64,000 bases of DNA from Parasitella parasitica (Eukaryota; Mucoromycota; Mucoromycetes; Mucorales; Mucoraceae): assembly GCA_025201805.1 (NCBI GenBank), contig MU619238.1, positions 386,219 to 450,218 of the forward strand. Reading direction: 5' to 3'. The notes below the pieces were generated by a model. It had not been told where the DNA came from. It did no database searches and worked only from the letters and a program-made list of their open reading frames with translations. Below, in pieces: positions 11,455-23,488 of this stretch. The position numbers and the translations under genes were made by a program. Position 1 is the stretch's first letter; each line of letters opens with the position of its first letter.

Positions 11455-13684
11455 ATGGGAGGTGAAGGAGCCTACACGGACCAGCAGACGTATAGTTCAA
11501 CGCCACCAAAGGGTTATAATAGCAATGCTAATACTCCATTGCAGAAAAACCAGCATCCACACTCCTCCCCTGTACAGCAAGAATATCCGAAAACTAGTTC
11601 AAGAATATCAAGAAGATATGCTACTCCCGAAGAAAGCGATGCAGTGGTTCCTATTTTCAATACTCCAACCAACATGTATTTAAAAAAGGATTTGAATCCT
11701 CAGCAAAGATATGCCTCTACGCCGCCACAACCGCCGCCACCAGTGCAACAACAGCAGCATCAGCAACCATCTACTCCTAAACATTACAGCAAAACACATC
11801 ACAGCCGAAGCTCCTTTGATCCTCTATCAACCACATCGTCTTTGTAAGTGCTATCTACACATATAAAGCTATAGACTGGCTGATTTTCTGTATATATATA
11901 TATATACGCATTTTAGTGCGACATTTGCCAAACGGCCTGAACGCCAAGAGGTAGCCTAAACGTGTTGCCTGATTTTACTGAATTCTGACTCTGACTGTAT
12001 TTTATACGCATAGCCATCACTTACCAGACCTAACACGAATAACTTCATGAAAAATGGTCAAGACCACAGAAACAATTACAGCAACGTACAGTTATTTTGC
12101 AAACCTCGTTGAATTTTATCATTTATCTGATCATTTTTCACTTTATAGACATCGCACGGAACAGCGTCATTTTCAAGCACTACCTCTGCATCATCAAAGC
12201 AGGACATGTTACTGGCACAGTTAATAGAAATGGGCTTTAGTTTAGAGGCATCAAAAGTCGCTCTCACGGCTAGTGGCAGCAAAAATCTACAGGATGCATT
12301 GGATATCCTTGTTCAAAACGAACAGGCAGAAAAGAATGCGGAAACCCAGAAACGAGATTCATCTTCGTCCGAAGATGACGACCCTCAATCACTAAAACAG
12401 AGCGAGGAAAAATGGAAGAGAGAGCAAGAAGAACGTAGACGAGAGTACCTAGAACAATTGAAGCGAAACAAACCTACTCCACCCAAGCCGGGAGTCAGCA
12501 GCAGCAGTAGCCAAAATGGACCCAATGGACCCAATGGACCCAATGGAGCCACATCAGCAACATCTTCTCCAACTTCTCCAAAGACATCCCCAATGCCGCC
12601 TCAACACGCACCAATGCCATCACCCAAAGCCAATGCTCATACTTCAGCGCCAACTCAACCTGACTCAGTAACAAGTTATGCGGACAAAGAGCGAAAGCAG
12701 GGCAACTATCATTTTAATAAGGGGCAGTTTGCTGACTCGGAATCTGTGTACACACTTGCTATCAATGCTCTACCTGTGGGACACGGCGACATTGTATTAC
12801 TTTGCAACAACAGAGCTGCTGCGAGATTGAAGCAAGGCAAATACCAAGATTGTCTCACAGATTGCTCTACAGCAATTGATATTGCTCGAAAAAACATGCA
12901 GAACAATACGCCCATATCGCCCATCATGAGCGCTACATCTACCAATATGAAAGCGCAGCTGATCAAAGCACTGCACCGAAAAGCATGTGCATTGGAAGGC
13001 TTACGTTTATTTGAGGCCGCCATTCAAGTGTATGAGGAATACGTTCGACTAGATGACTCTCGAAGCGCCCAGGTAGCGCAAGGTATAATGAGATGTCAAC
13101 AGGCTTTGCTGGACAGCAAAAAGAAGCAGCAGCAATGGAAGCCAGCTACCTCGGCGAGCGACACAACTTCTGCATTTCCTGACATTGATTTCAACATATT
13201 TATTCCTAAAGTTGTTGACGACAGGACTCAAGCTCAACTAGACGAAATCAACAGCAGCAAAGCTGTAAAGGAAATGCGCGATCGGGAAAAAAGGAGGGAA
13301 GCAGAAGATGCTGAAAAGTTGGAGAATGAAGACAGGGTAAATGCTCAAATTTCGGTATGGAAAACTGGCAAAGATAAGAATTTAAGAGCTTTATTGGGGT
13401 CGCTCGAGCTGATTTTGTGGCCTGGTGTTCAATGGAAAGGTGTGATGATGAGTGAATTATTAGATGTTAGAAAATGCAAATTGACGTACATGAAGGCTAT
13501 CTCAAAAGTTCACCCTGACAAGGCAAGTTTCAAGTAGCGTTTTAGCGCGATAATTCTTCTTGCTGACATTGCTCCGTTATAGCTTCCAGCAGATGCGACT
13601 GTCGAGCAGCGCATGCTGGCCAGTGGTATCTTTACTACGCTGAACCAAGCTTGGGATATATTCAAAACAGAAAACAATTTGTAG
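11455..13684 (+). CDS. SWA2: Auxilin-like J-domain protein (Swa2 type: UBA-TPR-J)
   Basis: Clathrin-uncoating cofactor that recruits Hsp70 to clathrin-coated vesicles. Exons: 11455-11843, 11917-11950, 12014-12085, 12149-13522, 13583-13684; all joins keep phase. The N-terminal 165 residues are Pro/Gln/Ser-rich with DP and FDPL-like stretches, suitable for clathrin or adaptor contacts. A UBA domain follows (MLLAQLIEMGFSLEASKVAL), then a charged linker with a GPNGPNGPNG repeat, a TPR block (GNYHFNKGQFADSESVYTLA, LCNNRAAARLKQGKYQDCL), and a C-terminal auxilin J domain with VHPDK and ASGIFTTLNQAWDIF. The ATG at 11455 is the first in frame. The last intron starts with GC, not GT, directly after HPDK. 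The next gene starts 140 bases downstream. Confidence 0.92.
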
Positions 13685-13823
13685 TGTTGGACATGTAGAT
13701 AGTATACCCATCCCACCACCTGAACCGCCTAAACCATCTGAACCATTAAAAGTCCGTGATGAACCAAACACAGAAAGCATCAAGCGTCTTTCTTTTCCCT
13801 TTGTTTTTTTTTGCTTGCGAATC

Positions 13824-14756
13824 ATGTCTTCTGTAGTAATAGATACAAATGAGTTTTCTGATCCAGATTTCAACCCTAAAAAGTGGATTAATTCTGTATT
13901 AAAACCATCTACAGTGTATTCTCAGAAAGAAGATGACGAGGACGGAGGAGCGAAACATTCAACCATTCTCGTAACAAAGCTTCAGATTGCAAGTGATTCC
14001 ACTTCACGACAATTTGATCAACTGTCGTCATCCGTCATTAAATCTATGCCTCGCCTCCTGTACGATTTAAAAATAATTGCAGACGACGCTAAATCTACTC
14101 ACCAAGGCGTGGAAGCTGTAAAAAAGGATTTAGGGCTAATAGAAGGCGATACCGAGGTAGCTTTAGAGAAATTACGTAGACCTCACATAGCAAAGACACG
14201 CATGGAAGAATGCCGCATGCTGCTGTTGGAAAAATCAGATCACTTGAACAAGATTAAACAAGAACAGGAAAAGGCGAAACAGGAAGCGGCAGCGGCAGCG
14301 GCAAAATTACTGGCAGAAGAAGAAGAGCATCGCAAGCAATCTCTGTTGGCAGAGCAAGAGGAAGAAAAGGCACGGGAGGATGAAGCTAAAATGAGGAAAG
14401 AACAGGAAGACATGGAAGCTTCACAGAGACAACAAAAGCAAGCAGAAGAAGAAGAACAGAAAGAGATCGATGAGGTGTTGGAGTATGGACATGTGCAATT
14501 ACCACCTTTAAGGCAACCACCGCCGAAAAAGCGCACTTTACAGCAAATTCAGAATGCAGCTAAAGCTACAGCAGCTATACCTGAAAATCCAGACGATAAT
14601 AATGGCTATCTACAGCAGATTTCTGGTTCAGTGACGCCTCAAGTTAGCAATGTATTTAAAAGAATTGGTGTACCGGTAAGTTACAGAAATTGCGATGAGA
14701 TTAAGCCCAAATTTTCTAATACTGCATATACTTAGCTGGATAAATTTTGGTCATAA
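13824..14756 (+). CDS. COG7-like protein lacking the C-terminal COG7 region
   Basis: The first about 125 residues match the N-terminus of conserved oligomeric Golgi complex subunit 7: EFSDPDFNPKKWINSVL, STILVTKLQIASD, VIKSMPRLLYDLKII, EAVKKDLGLIEGDT. This subunit belongs to lobe B of the COG vesicle-tethering complex. After that the usual helical rod of about 600 residues is absent. Instead there is a Lys/Glu/Gln/Ala coiled coil (about residues 140-215), a Pro-rich stretch (LPPLRQPPPKK) and a short end VFKRIGVPLDKFWS. Exon 1 is 13824-14675; a small second exon (14736-14756) follows a GT-AG intron and fits in phase. Total 290 residues. Either a natural short form or a gene that has lost its 3' half; no frame remnant of the rest is visible downstream. 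Confidence 0.75.
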
Positions 14757-15330
14757 AAGACATAAAATTCATAGAATATGCCTGGAATAAACTTGTATAT
14801 ACGTATAATATCATAATGCCTTTGGATCAGATTCATGCTTGATTCATAGGCATTGTTAATCATTCAATGTCTATTTTGGATTTTGTACGAGTCTCAGTCT
14901 GCTTGTTTAAATAGATAATCAATCTAAATCATCGTGATCATCAACAGGCACTGCAATACCTAATATTCAGGTTTCCAACAAGTGGGATGATAGTGTGGAG
15001 ATTTGCGGTTAATAAAATGCATTAGCAGCTGAGGTCTCGGTATACTATTACCTTTAAACGATTTTCATGAGCCCATATTACACTTTATTTCTACAGAATT
15101 TAGGATAGGTTGTTTTTGGCTATATATCGTGGAATACCGTAATTTTGATCAGAGGGATTTTACTCAACTAAGCCCAAGCAAAGCTAGAAGCAAGTTTTTT
15201 ATTTTCTCTAAATTTTAAATAATGCGATAAACTATGTGACTCTTTCAACCAGTAAAGGGCCTACATAAAGCAAGACAAGTTGCTGTAATAAACTTCTTTT
15301 GCTTGCAACAGAGAATATCTATACGAGAAA
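14757..15330. other. Intergenic region between COG7-like gene and CSN2
   Basis: AT-rich, no coding signal. Holds the 3' flank of the COG7-like gene and the promoter of CSN2. Nothing else is seen. Confidence 0.4.
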
Positions 15331-17128
15331 ATGAGTGACGATGATGATTTTATGCTTGAGGATGAAGAGGAAGTAAAATCTAATAGCCACGCGAAGTAGT
15401 ATTCCATGCTCATTCACTGATAAAAAAAATTCAACCGCACAGGATTATGATTTTGATTACGAGGACGATGATGAGGAAGAGCCTGATGTAGACCTCGAAA
15501 ACAAGTATTACAATGCCAAAGGTAATCCCATTTGTCTCTTACTTTTATAAAATCTCTTAAAATAATTATATAGCTAGAAAGGAAGAAGACCCTAAAGAAG
15601 CCCTGGTGGAATTCCAGAGCGTCATTGATACAGAGGAAGAGAAGGGTGATTGGTAATTGGGGCACGCGAAGAGGATGAATAGGGACTCAAGCAAACTGAC
15701 AACCATGGCAATTTAGGGGTTTCAAGGCTCTCAAGCAAATAATCAAGATTTCATTCCATCAAAACAACTTTGATAATGTATGATTCATATCTCAAGTAAT
15801 GGAGATCGATTTATCGCATAATGCTAAAAACATTCATTTATAGACTTTGAAGTACTATCGCGAACTATTGACCTACACCAAATCCGCCGTAACCAGAAAT
15901 TACAGCGAAAAGAGTATCAATAATATCCTGGACTATGTTTCTTCGGCTGACAACATGGCATTTATGGAGCAATTCTATGAAATTACGCTAGAATCACTAG
16001 CAGAAAACAAAAACGAGAGACTTTGGGTCAAGACAAATCTTAAATTGGCCAAACTTTGGTTGGATAGAAAGGAATATGGCTGTTTGAACAAGATCCTTAA
16101 GCAACTACATGCTGCTTGCCAAAAAGACGATGGCACCGACGATCAACGAAAGGGCACTCATCTTTTAGAAGTGTTGACACTGGAAATCCAGATGCACACG
16201 GAAACCAAAAACAGCAAAAAACTCAAGGAGCTATATCAGCAATGTTTGTCTGTCAAGTCTGCCATACCTCATCCTCGTATCATGGGTGTTATCCGTGAAT
16301 GCGGCGGTAAAATGCACATGAGCGAAAGTATGTTGATTTTGCAATTGTGCCAAGAGCATGCTCTAACCTGGGTAAATAGAGAAATGGGACGATGCGCAGA
16401 CTGATTTCTTTGAATCTTTCAAAAATTACGACGAAGCTGGCAGTCCTCAGCGTATTCAAGTCTTGAAGTAGGCAGATGGATATGTTTTGTAACAGTGTGT
16501 TGACATGCTTGCTATAGATATCTTGTATTGGCAAACATGTTGACCGAATCGCAGATTAATCCTTTTGATTCGCAAGAAACGAAGCCCTACAAAAACGACA
16601 AGGAGATTGAAGCAATGACTAATCTTGTGAGTGCGTATCAAAAGAAGGATATCAACGAGTTTGAGCATATCTTGAAAGGTGAGTTTTGTATGGCAATAGG
16701 GTAGCTAACAAATCACTGACAGGACTTTGTGCTAGTCAATCAAAAATCAATCATGGGCGACTCCTTTATCCGCGCTTATATCGACGATGTCTTGCGAAAT
16801 ATTCGAACGCAAGTATTGATTAAGCTGATCAAACCCTACACTAGCATTGAAATTGCATTCATTTCCAAAGTACTGTCAGCCTTGGGATTTTTACAACACA
16901 CGCACACTAACATGTCCTTTATAGCAATTAAATATACCTGCAGATGATGTAGAGGATCTTTTAGTTGGCTTAATTCTCGATGAAAGAATTTCAGGCAGAA
17001 TTGATCAGGTAAATCGTCGTTTAATCTTGGACAGAAGATCTACAGACGATTTTAAATATGAAGCATTGGACGCATGGTCAAGTAATGTGTCAAAGTTATG
17101 TAAAACCGTATTTGGGAAAGCTACATAA
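15331..17128 (+). CDS. CSN2: COP9 signalosome subunit 2
   Basis: PCI-domain subunit of the COP9 signalosome, which removes NEDD8 from cullin ligases. It starts [13 protein letters not shown] with the usual acidic N-terminus ([23 protein letters not shown] split by introns) and continues with [112 protein letters not shown] and [10 protein letters not shown]. These align over the whole length with known CSN2. There are about eight short GT-AG introns, for example 15373-15442, 15657-15716 and 15779-15843. The end FGKAT-stop is at 17126-17128. It faces the Vta1 gene with only 32 bases between the stop codons. Confidence 0.95.
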
Positions 17129-17160
17129 ACATGTATAATTAAAATAAATATTCCATTTAT

Positions 17161-18279
17161 TCAGAGCCCAAAGTTATTCTCTTGGCTAAACCCAATATCA
17201 TGTAAGGCGTTTAAAAACAGGACTCGGGCATGCTTTATATCATTGTATTCCAATGCACTGATTGCCCATTTGGCATTCTTTTGGGCAGCTGCAATGCTCT
17301 TTGGATCAACTGTATTGGCCGGTGTAGAGATTTGAGGGATAACAGGTTGTTGAATTACGACTGCAGGTGGTTTATTGTCATTGCTCTTACTAACTGGAGT
17401 TGCAGATGATACATCACCTGTCGTATCAACCTTAGGTGTTTGAGGTGTTTGAGATGTTTGAGGAAGTGGTGCAGTAAAGTTGGAAGGTGGACTAGGGAAC
17501 TCAGAGACGGGAGGCGGTGGTATATCTATATTTTGCTGTTCTTGCTCGATTTCTTGTTGCTGCTGCTCCTCTTCTCCCACTTCTCCCTCCTCTCCTTCCA
17601 CTTGTTCAATCCCTCCAGGCGGACCTGATGTTGGTACACGTCCCTCACGCAAAGCTTTCATAATATCTGCTGCTTTCCATTTAGAATATTTAATCTTTTC
17701 CTCTATCATTAGATCCAAATCACCAAAGGTCTTTAAAAGCTCTAGAAAGATTGAGGCTGCAAGGAAAGCCTTGGCTGTTTTCCTATTGAAAACGTTAGCA
17801 TTAATTACTACAAAGTAAGATCAAGATGTTCTCACTTGGTCGATTTACCAGCGCGGTCTTCGTTATCTGCCTTGGTAAAGATTTTGAGACCAAAGTTCTC
17901 GATGTGAGCAGTTCCAACTAAATCATTTGTGATGGCCTCGTTAGCTCCAATGGCTTGCTTTTGCTATATATCAGCGATAAAAGGCGTTTAGTAAACGTAT
18001 TTGTCTACGAACTGAGTTGCTCTTACTGTTTCTAAAGCATCGAGTAAATGAGATAAATAGTCTGTGGTCTCTTTGGTTCTGGGGCCTCGAGCAATAGCAA
18101 GTTTAGCAGCATAGTATTGAGCTATTCGTAAACATAATTAGGTTTTAGAAATACATGAAAGCGTGTTGCATAGTCTAACCATAGTACGAAACAATTGGAT
18201 CTATCGATGAGATTTCTTGCCCACGTTGTATATAGGGCGTGATGTATTTTATGTCGTTGGGTATGTCGTTGATACTCAT
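17161..18279 (-). CDS. VTA1: Vta1/LIP5, regulator of the Vps4 ATPase
   Basis: ESCRT accessory protein that stimulates Vps4 at multivesicular endosomes. The start at 18279 gives MSINDIPNDIKYITPYIQRG, an N-terminal Vta1 domain with tandem MIT-like helices. Further exons give AQYYAAKLAIARG, ETTDYLSHLLDALE, HIENFGLKIFTKADNEDRAGK and TAKAFLAASIFLELLKTFG. The last exon (17161 to about 17780) has a Pro/Gln/Glu-rich linker and the conserved C-terminal Vta1 helices NAKWAISALEYNDIKHARV and LFLNALHDIGF, which bind Vps4. About three GT-AG introns are seen. The stop at 17161-17163 is almost directly opposite the CSN2 end. Confidence 0.92.
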
Positions 18280-21200
18280 TGCTGCGAAAGTAAAAAGAAA
18301 ATAAACACGTTCGGCTTCGTTTGCTACTGAATCCTTTTAAAGATTTCATACAAAAAAAAAAAAAAGAATCCTTTTTAAAGAGCCGTATCTAATATAAAAG
18401 GATTTCGTTCTCACACCTCAGTAACAACAAACAGATGCATTTTCGCGATGTGTGAATCAAAATTCACTTTAAAAAACTGCTTAACTGTGTGTTGTATAAG
18501 AATAGTTTCCCTTATCTTTCAACTAAACAAGGCGTACTATAAAGAGTGGTTTATTACCTAAAATTTATTGATAAATGATTTACATTCCTATTGATATAAG
18601 CTGATTAAAATGTAGAAATAGGTATTGCTCGGACTAGTCTTGCTTGACATTTGAATTTCAAGCCTGATCTGATTGTATTTATACATCGACTCATATTGTA
18701 GATTTATTCCATACAAATAAACAGCTTTTTGTCAATCAATAATCATAATATTTAGCTTTTTATCTGGTAAATTAACAGTTTTTATAGTTTTCTCATTCCT
18801 GTTGATAACTTTATCAATACCAAAATTTTTGTAGTTAGAGATGTTTTCATTTCACAACGCTCAATTGTTTAAGTATGATTGCGTTTCTACGGTTTCTTTG
18901 TGGTTGCAGTCTAGATGAGCAAAAATGTTTGAAGTAATCTATCCGTTTTGAAGTATATTATTCTACTCTTCCTGTGAATTATAATGATTTGAAATCTGGT
19001 TTTAGGGTTGATGATGATAAACGATGATGATTTACACCTTGCAACTTCAGCTTAAATGTCATTATATCTCAATGCTTACTTAAGAACAAGAGGATCACGT
19101 GAATATTTATTAAAACTCCGTTAGCAAACAACGTGAAACTGTTTATGCAGGTAACTTTGGATAGACACATCGCCCAGTGGAAACCAAGTTATGCTCAGAT
19201 AGCGATGATCATGCCTGATTTTATGAAGCATGAAACAAGCTTTATGTTGTCCTTTATCGTAGCCTATCAGCGTTTATATACGATTTTCGTATGGTTTCTG
19301 CAGATAAATTTCTAGATATCAATGTAAACATGGATACAAATGTTTTCGCCAGGTAGCGCGGTGTTAACATCAAGTTTTTCCAGTTAGATCTCGGTTCTAC
19401 GGCCATTTTAGCAGAAGTTATGAACAAATATCTGATATTTTTTAAGATTATTATTTTTATGTAATGAAGATTTGAAAATCTTATCTGTCATTATTTAAGA
19501 TAGGAAATCATGATAATGTACTGCAATTGAAGATTGAAGGTTATCTGTAACACATATTCTGTATTAAAAACACAAATTAAGACAACATCTTGAAAAGTAT
19601 TTTTTTTCTGTATTTTTTTTTTATAAGGTCTGCTACAAGATTTATCTCTTGACATAACATCTTTAACATGCAAATCGAATATATATGATAGTTTTTTATC
19701 GTATTCAATAATTAAGATTTAAGACACGATTTGAAGACAAATTGCAGTAAACTGCTAGGATTGAATTCACAGCCTACTGCAGATATAAGCTTTACCAGTG
19801 ACCCACTTTGGAATGGAGGTACAAGACAAGAGCATTATATTGGTAGCTCAGACTTGTATTGATATGAATTAATAGCCAATTATCTAATATTTTTATAAAT
19901 TATTAAATGGAGACAAAACTTTAAGTCAGAATCTACATCCTTTGTGTCATTATACTACAACAGATTTAATTGCATGAACCTTTGGCCATTATTTTAAATT
20001 CTGTGTGATATATGGATTAAGTTGAAAGTCATCATACATAATACATATATATGATCATGCCCGACACCCTAAGAACCTTGCTGTCCGTAACTATTTTATC
20101 ATTCTATATCCGAAATCAATTAGTATAAATGTTTCAACATGAATACCAATAAATCATTATCCTTTTTATCAATAACTTTTCTATAGTAGATGCTCAAATA
20201 TTACAGTTTGCTCTGTTTGTTAGTCGGTTTTCTGTATTTAATTTTGAGACAACTTTCGGGGTCATTTTTAAGTACGGATTTATCAATTACAAACTTCAAA
20301 TTCATGGAATAAAATTTTCTCAAGGTTATTTTGTTGAAGAAGATCAGCTTTCATAAGAGAATTACGACTGACAATACTAAGCTTAATAACCATTTTACCT
20401 TTAATGTTACATTTATCTCAAACTCAAATAACTTGAAACCTCAATCGTGACAACATTCATATTGATATGGGTTCAATATAGCCTGCAAAGTAATATCAGA
20501 AGCTATCATATAAAGCTCCAGCATATTTAGCTCTAATATTGTAAAAGGTGTTGCTATTACTTCTGTCTATTCTATTTATCATGCTTACTCTCCTGTCCCG
20601 ACTGGTAATTCTATATGCTTGCTATAAATTTAAAGTTCTATTCTATTTTACAAATTTTTAAGCCTTGGAACTCTGTATGGGTATGTCTAGAGCGTTTAGT
20701 ACAGGAGATCGTGTATTTACCTATGTTGCATATAGTTGATTGATTTTTCGCGAGATGCAATAGGTGAGCAAATCGATTATGAGCTTAAATTACAGAGTTT
20801 ACTGAATAGATGGCAATACTGTACTTTTTCTGTAAAGTAAGCTCACATAACCAGAAGTCTTGGATATACAAGGTGTTTCAAATCAGTAACGAACCAAGTA
20901 GAGCTTGGTTCTTTAGCAGTTTTAGTATCTTATATTTGTTTTCTTCATGTGAAACTGCAATAATATAAGTATAACATCGGAAGTCGGTCGATCTGGTAGA
21001 TCCTCCTCATTTTTGTTTGGTATTCGAGGATGTAATGCTGCAATCCTTCTGCATTTATCATGCAGGAACATCATTTGAATCAGTAATTCAATTCCCGTGT
21101 ATATGCGATTATGCCATATGCATTTGCCTTAACTTGTGTTCAAATTTTGATTTACAAGCTGAATGTATAAGAAGCTAGTTATCAAGTCGGTAGTATTTGA

Positions 21201-23488
21201 ATATGCATTGCTCAGTCTTACTTTGCTTCTTTGAATTTCATACCTGGAACATAGTGTTGAATTCAATCAGTACAAAAAGATGAAGCTGCCCCATATGCAC
21301 ACTTCCCAGAAATACCCCTAATGCCTACCACGCTGGCAACATGGGCTACCATGTTCTTAAATTTTTTTGTCTTAGCGTCGCACTCACGTTGGAAATATTT
21401 ACTATCATGAATATTCACGCGTTGGTTTTGACTCTAAAGGAGTCGCTATCAACCCTTTGAAGCTAATGTCCATAGTAACTTTGTGATCAAATAGTCAAAA
21501 AAAAAAAAAAATTTCATTTAAGTTATAGCAATACGAGTCGCTTTCTGTACAATAGTACAGACAAATAACTTTATTGAGTATTGCAATTTTTTATCGTCGC
21601 GTTATTTCTTTATAATCTCACAGCCCGACCCACATTATCTGCTTCCACAGCAATCAGAATAGAGAGAGTCGCTCAATGCAAAACATATCAAGTCAACAGC
21701 ACTGCTTCTTAACTTGGAAATGTTCCTTAATACGTTCATTACAAAATATCGAGTAATATAATATTACGGAATAAGATTTCAGTTTGGTCTTTACAACAGT
21801 GTATACTACTGCACATTTTCTAAAGGCTAGTACGGGCACGCTTACCACACTTAATCAGATAAGGTATTACTTTTTTCTTTTTGATCCAGCATTCAAGAAA
21901 AGTATGATAAAGCTTACTATAACGACTGATTTGAGTCCTAAATGGGTTGACCATACTCAAACTGTGTTTGCTTTTATTCAATACACAATGAATTGATGGT
22001 TCAACGTTTACTGTTATCGGGATCGGTTTGACCTAAACAACAGTAACAACAAACAAAAATGTATATTGATTGCGGTAGACAAATGTCCTAATATAAATAG
22101 TAAGGATCAAACGACGATAAATAGAGTCAAATTGGGATCCACGGGGTAAGTCTCCGTAGTGATCCTACAAATCTATATTATTCAGGAAACTCCTCAATCC
22201 TATTTATTCTTTACCCACTGAATATTATTAACGTACGGTCAGCTTCTTGTAAAAGATGTTTTAAAACTGATAGGAAAAGATTTATGAAAGCAAGGAGGCC
22301 ATGTGTATACATTATACATCAGCATTTATTTACCATCAGTCGTAATTGAAAAGTTAATTTATGTATAGTTTACAGCGTGGTAACAAGTGAAACCAGCATG
22401 AAAAAGAAAGTTTTTGCTTTGTGTAATTTTAATGGATGCACACATTTTTTCATTAGGCTTAATTGTATATATGGTTTGTGATCAATTCCCACTCTGCATA
22501 TTTTCGATCATTATATTTATTGGTCTGAGCCCAGCATTTCGAGAGACATGTACGTATATTTATGCTAATAGACAAAACACGAGTGATGCGAGATGATGAT
22601 GCATACATGCTTACATACATTCGCATAAAACAAACTGTTAATATTTCAAGTATCGATCTTGTTTCTCGAGTGTCTTTTTTTTTTTTTTTTTTTNNNNNNN
22701 NNNTTTACAAAAAAGTGATCCCCGATATGCGCTACATTTGTCATGATTATGGCAAGACTTTCTGTCAATTATACATGTACTGAATAATCAAATGGAGAAT
22801 GCCATAGACATCTTATTTTTGTTTATGTTTCTTGTTTTCCCATCTCTCTGTGATTCCATAAAGCAATATGCTTGTCTTTCCAAAATAATTATATCTAGCC
22901 GAAGATTTAATTTCTCTTTTACATTTACATGCTTCTGCCCCTTTTTGCATGAAAAAAAAAAGCTCTGCTAGCAAGATTTTGCTCTAAATTCTGCAGGCAA
23001 CATTTCACACAATTTTGGCTTTGCTCCCAGGATTTCAAAGAGTATCTATATAGATGAAAACAATATGAACACAGCAGGATATAGTGTGATACAGATGGTC
23101 TCTCACTTTCTAGCCGAGAAACAATGTGATACAAGTGAATAGCCTTGTTAACAAAAGAGAAATTTCGACAGAGAACGCTTTGACCAGACTACTCTTGTAA
23201 TTATGATAACAGTTAGGGAGGAATAAAACATAATGTTCAGAATATAAACAAATGCGCACATTCGTTTTTCAGGGCAACATCTGTCAGTATCATGATTCAT
23301 TTTGGCATCAAAGCATGGTCATTTTAAAAGAAAAAATCACTTTGTAATGAACATAGAATGCAAACGGAACAAATCGTCCCTTTTTTTTTCAAGAGTATAA
23401 AAAAGCCCTAAAAATCAATCGATTCCTATCTCACTTTCCTTTGCCTTTTTTTATTATTTTTTACTTATATACCCCCTATCTTTTGTGA
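18280..23488. other. 5.2-kb gene desert upstream of the forkhead gene
   Basis: Very AT-rich, with stops in all frames at high density; no frame has a recognisable motif. No tRNA-like cloverleaf with a T-loop (GGTTCRANNCC) was seen by eye. Several A/T homopolymers are present (18349-18364, 21496-21510, 22676-22693). The 200 bases before the forkhead start contain a TATA-like TATAAAAAAG (23396-23405) and pyrimidine-rich tracts. The rest may be regulatory, non-coding RNA or an AT-rich structural region; the sequence does not decide. Confidence 0.4.
22694..22703. other. Assembly gap (10 N)
   Basis: Ten N bases directly after a T homopolymer of about 18. The homopolymer is a likely reason for the break. 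The true gap length is unknown. Confidence 0.95.

Noticed and set aside
11890-11912. (TA)n repeat
   Set aside because: Simple repeat inside an intron of the auxilin gene; no sign of function.
18280-23488. Possible tRNA or snoRNA genes in the gene desert
   Set aside because: TGATGATGA-like strings near 19010-19030 suggested C/D boxes, but no matching D box and terminal stem could be found by eye.
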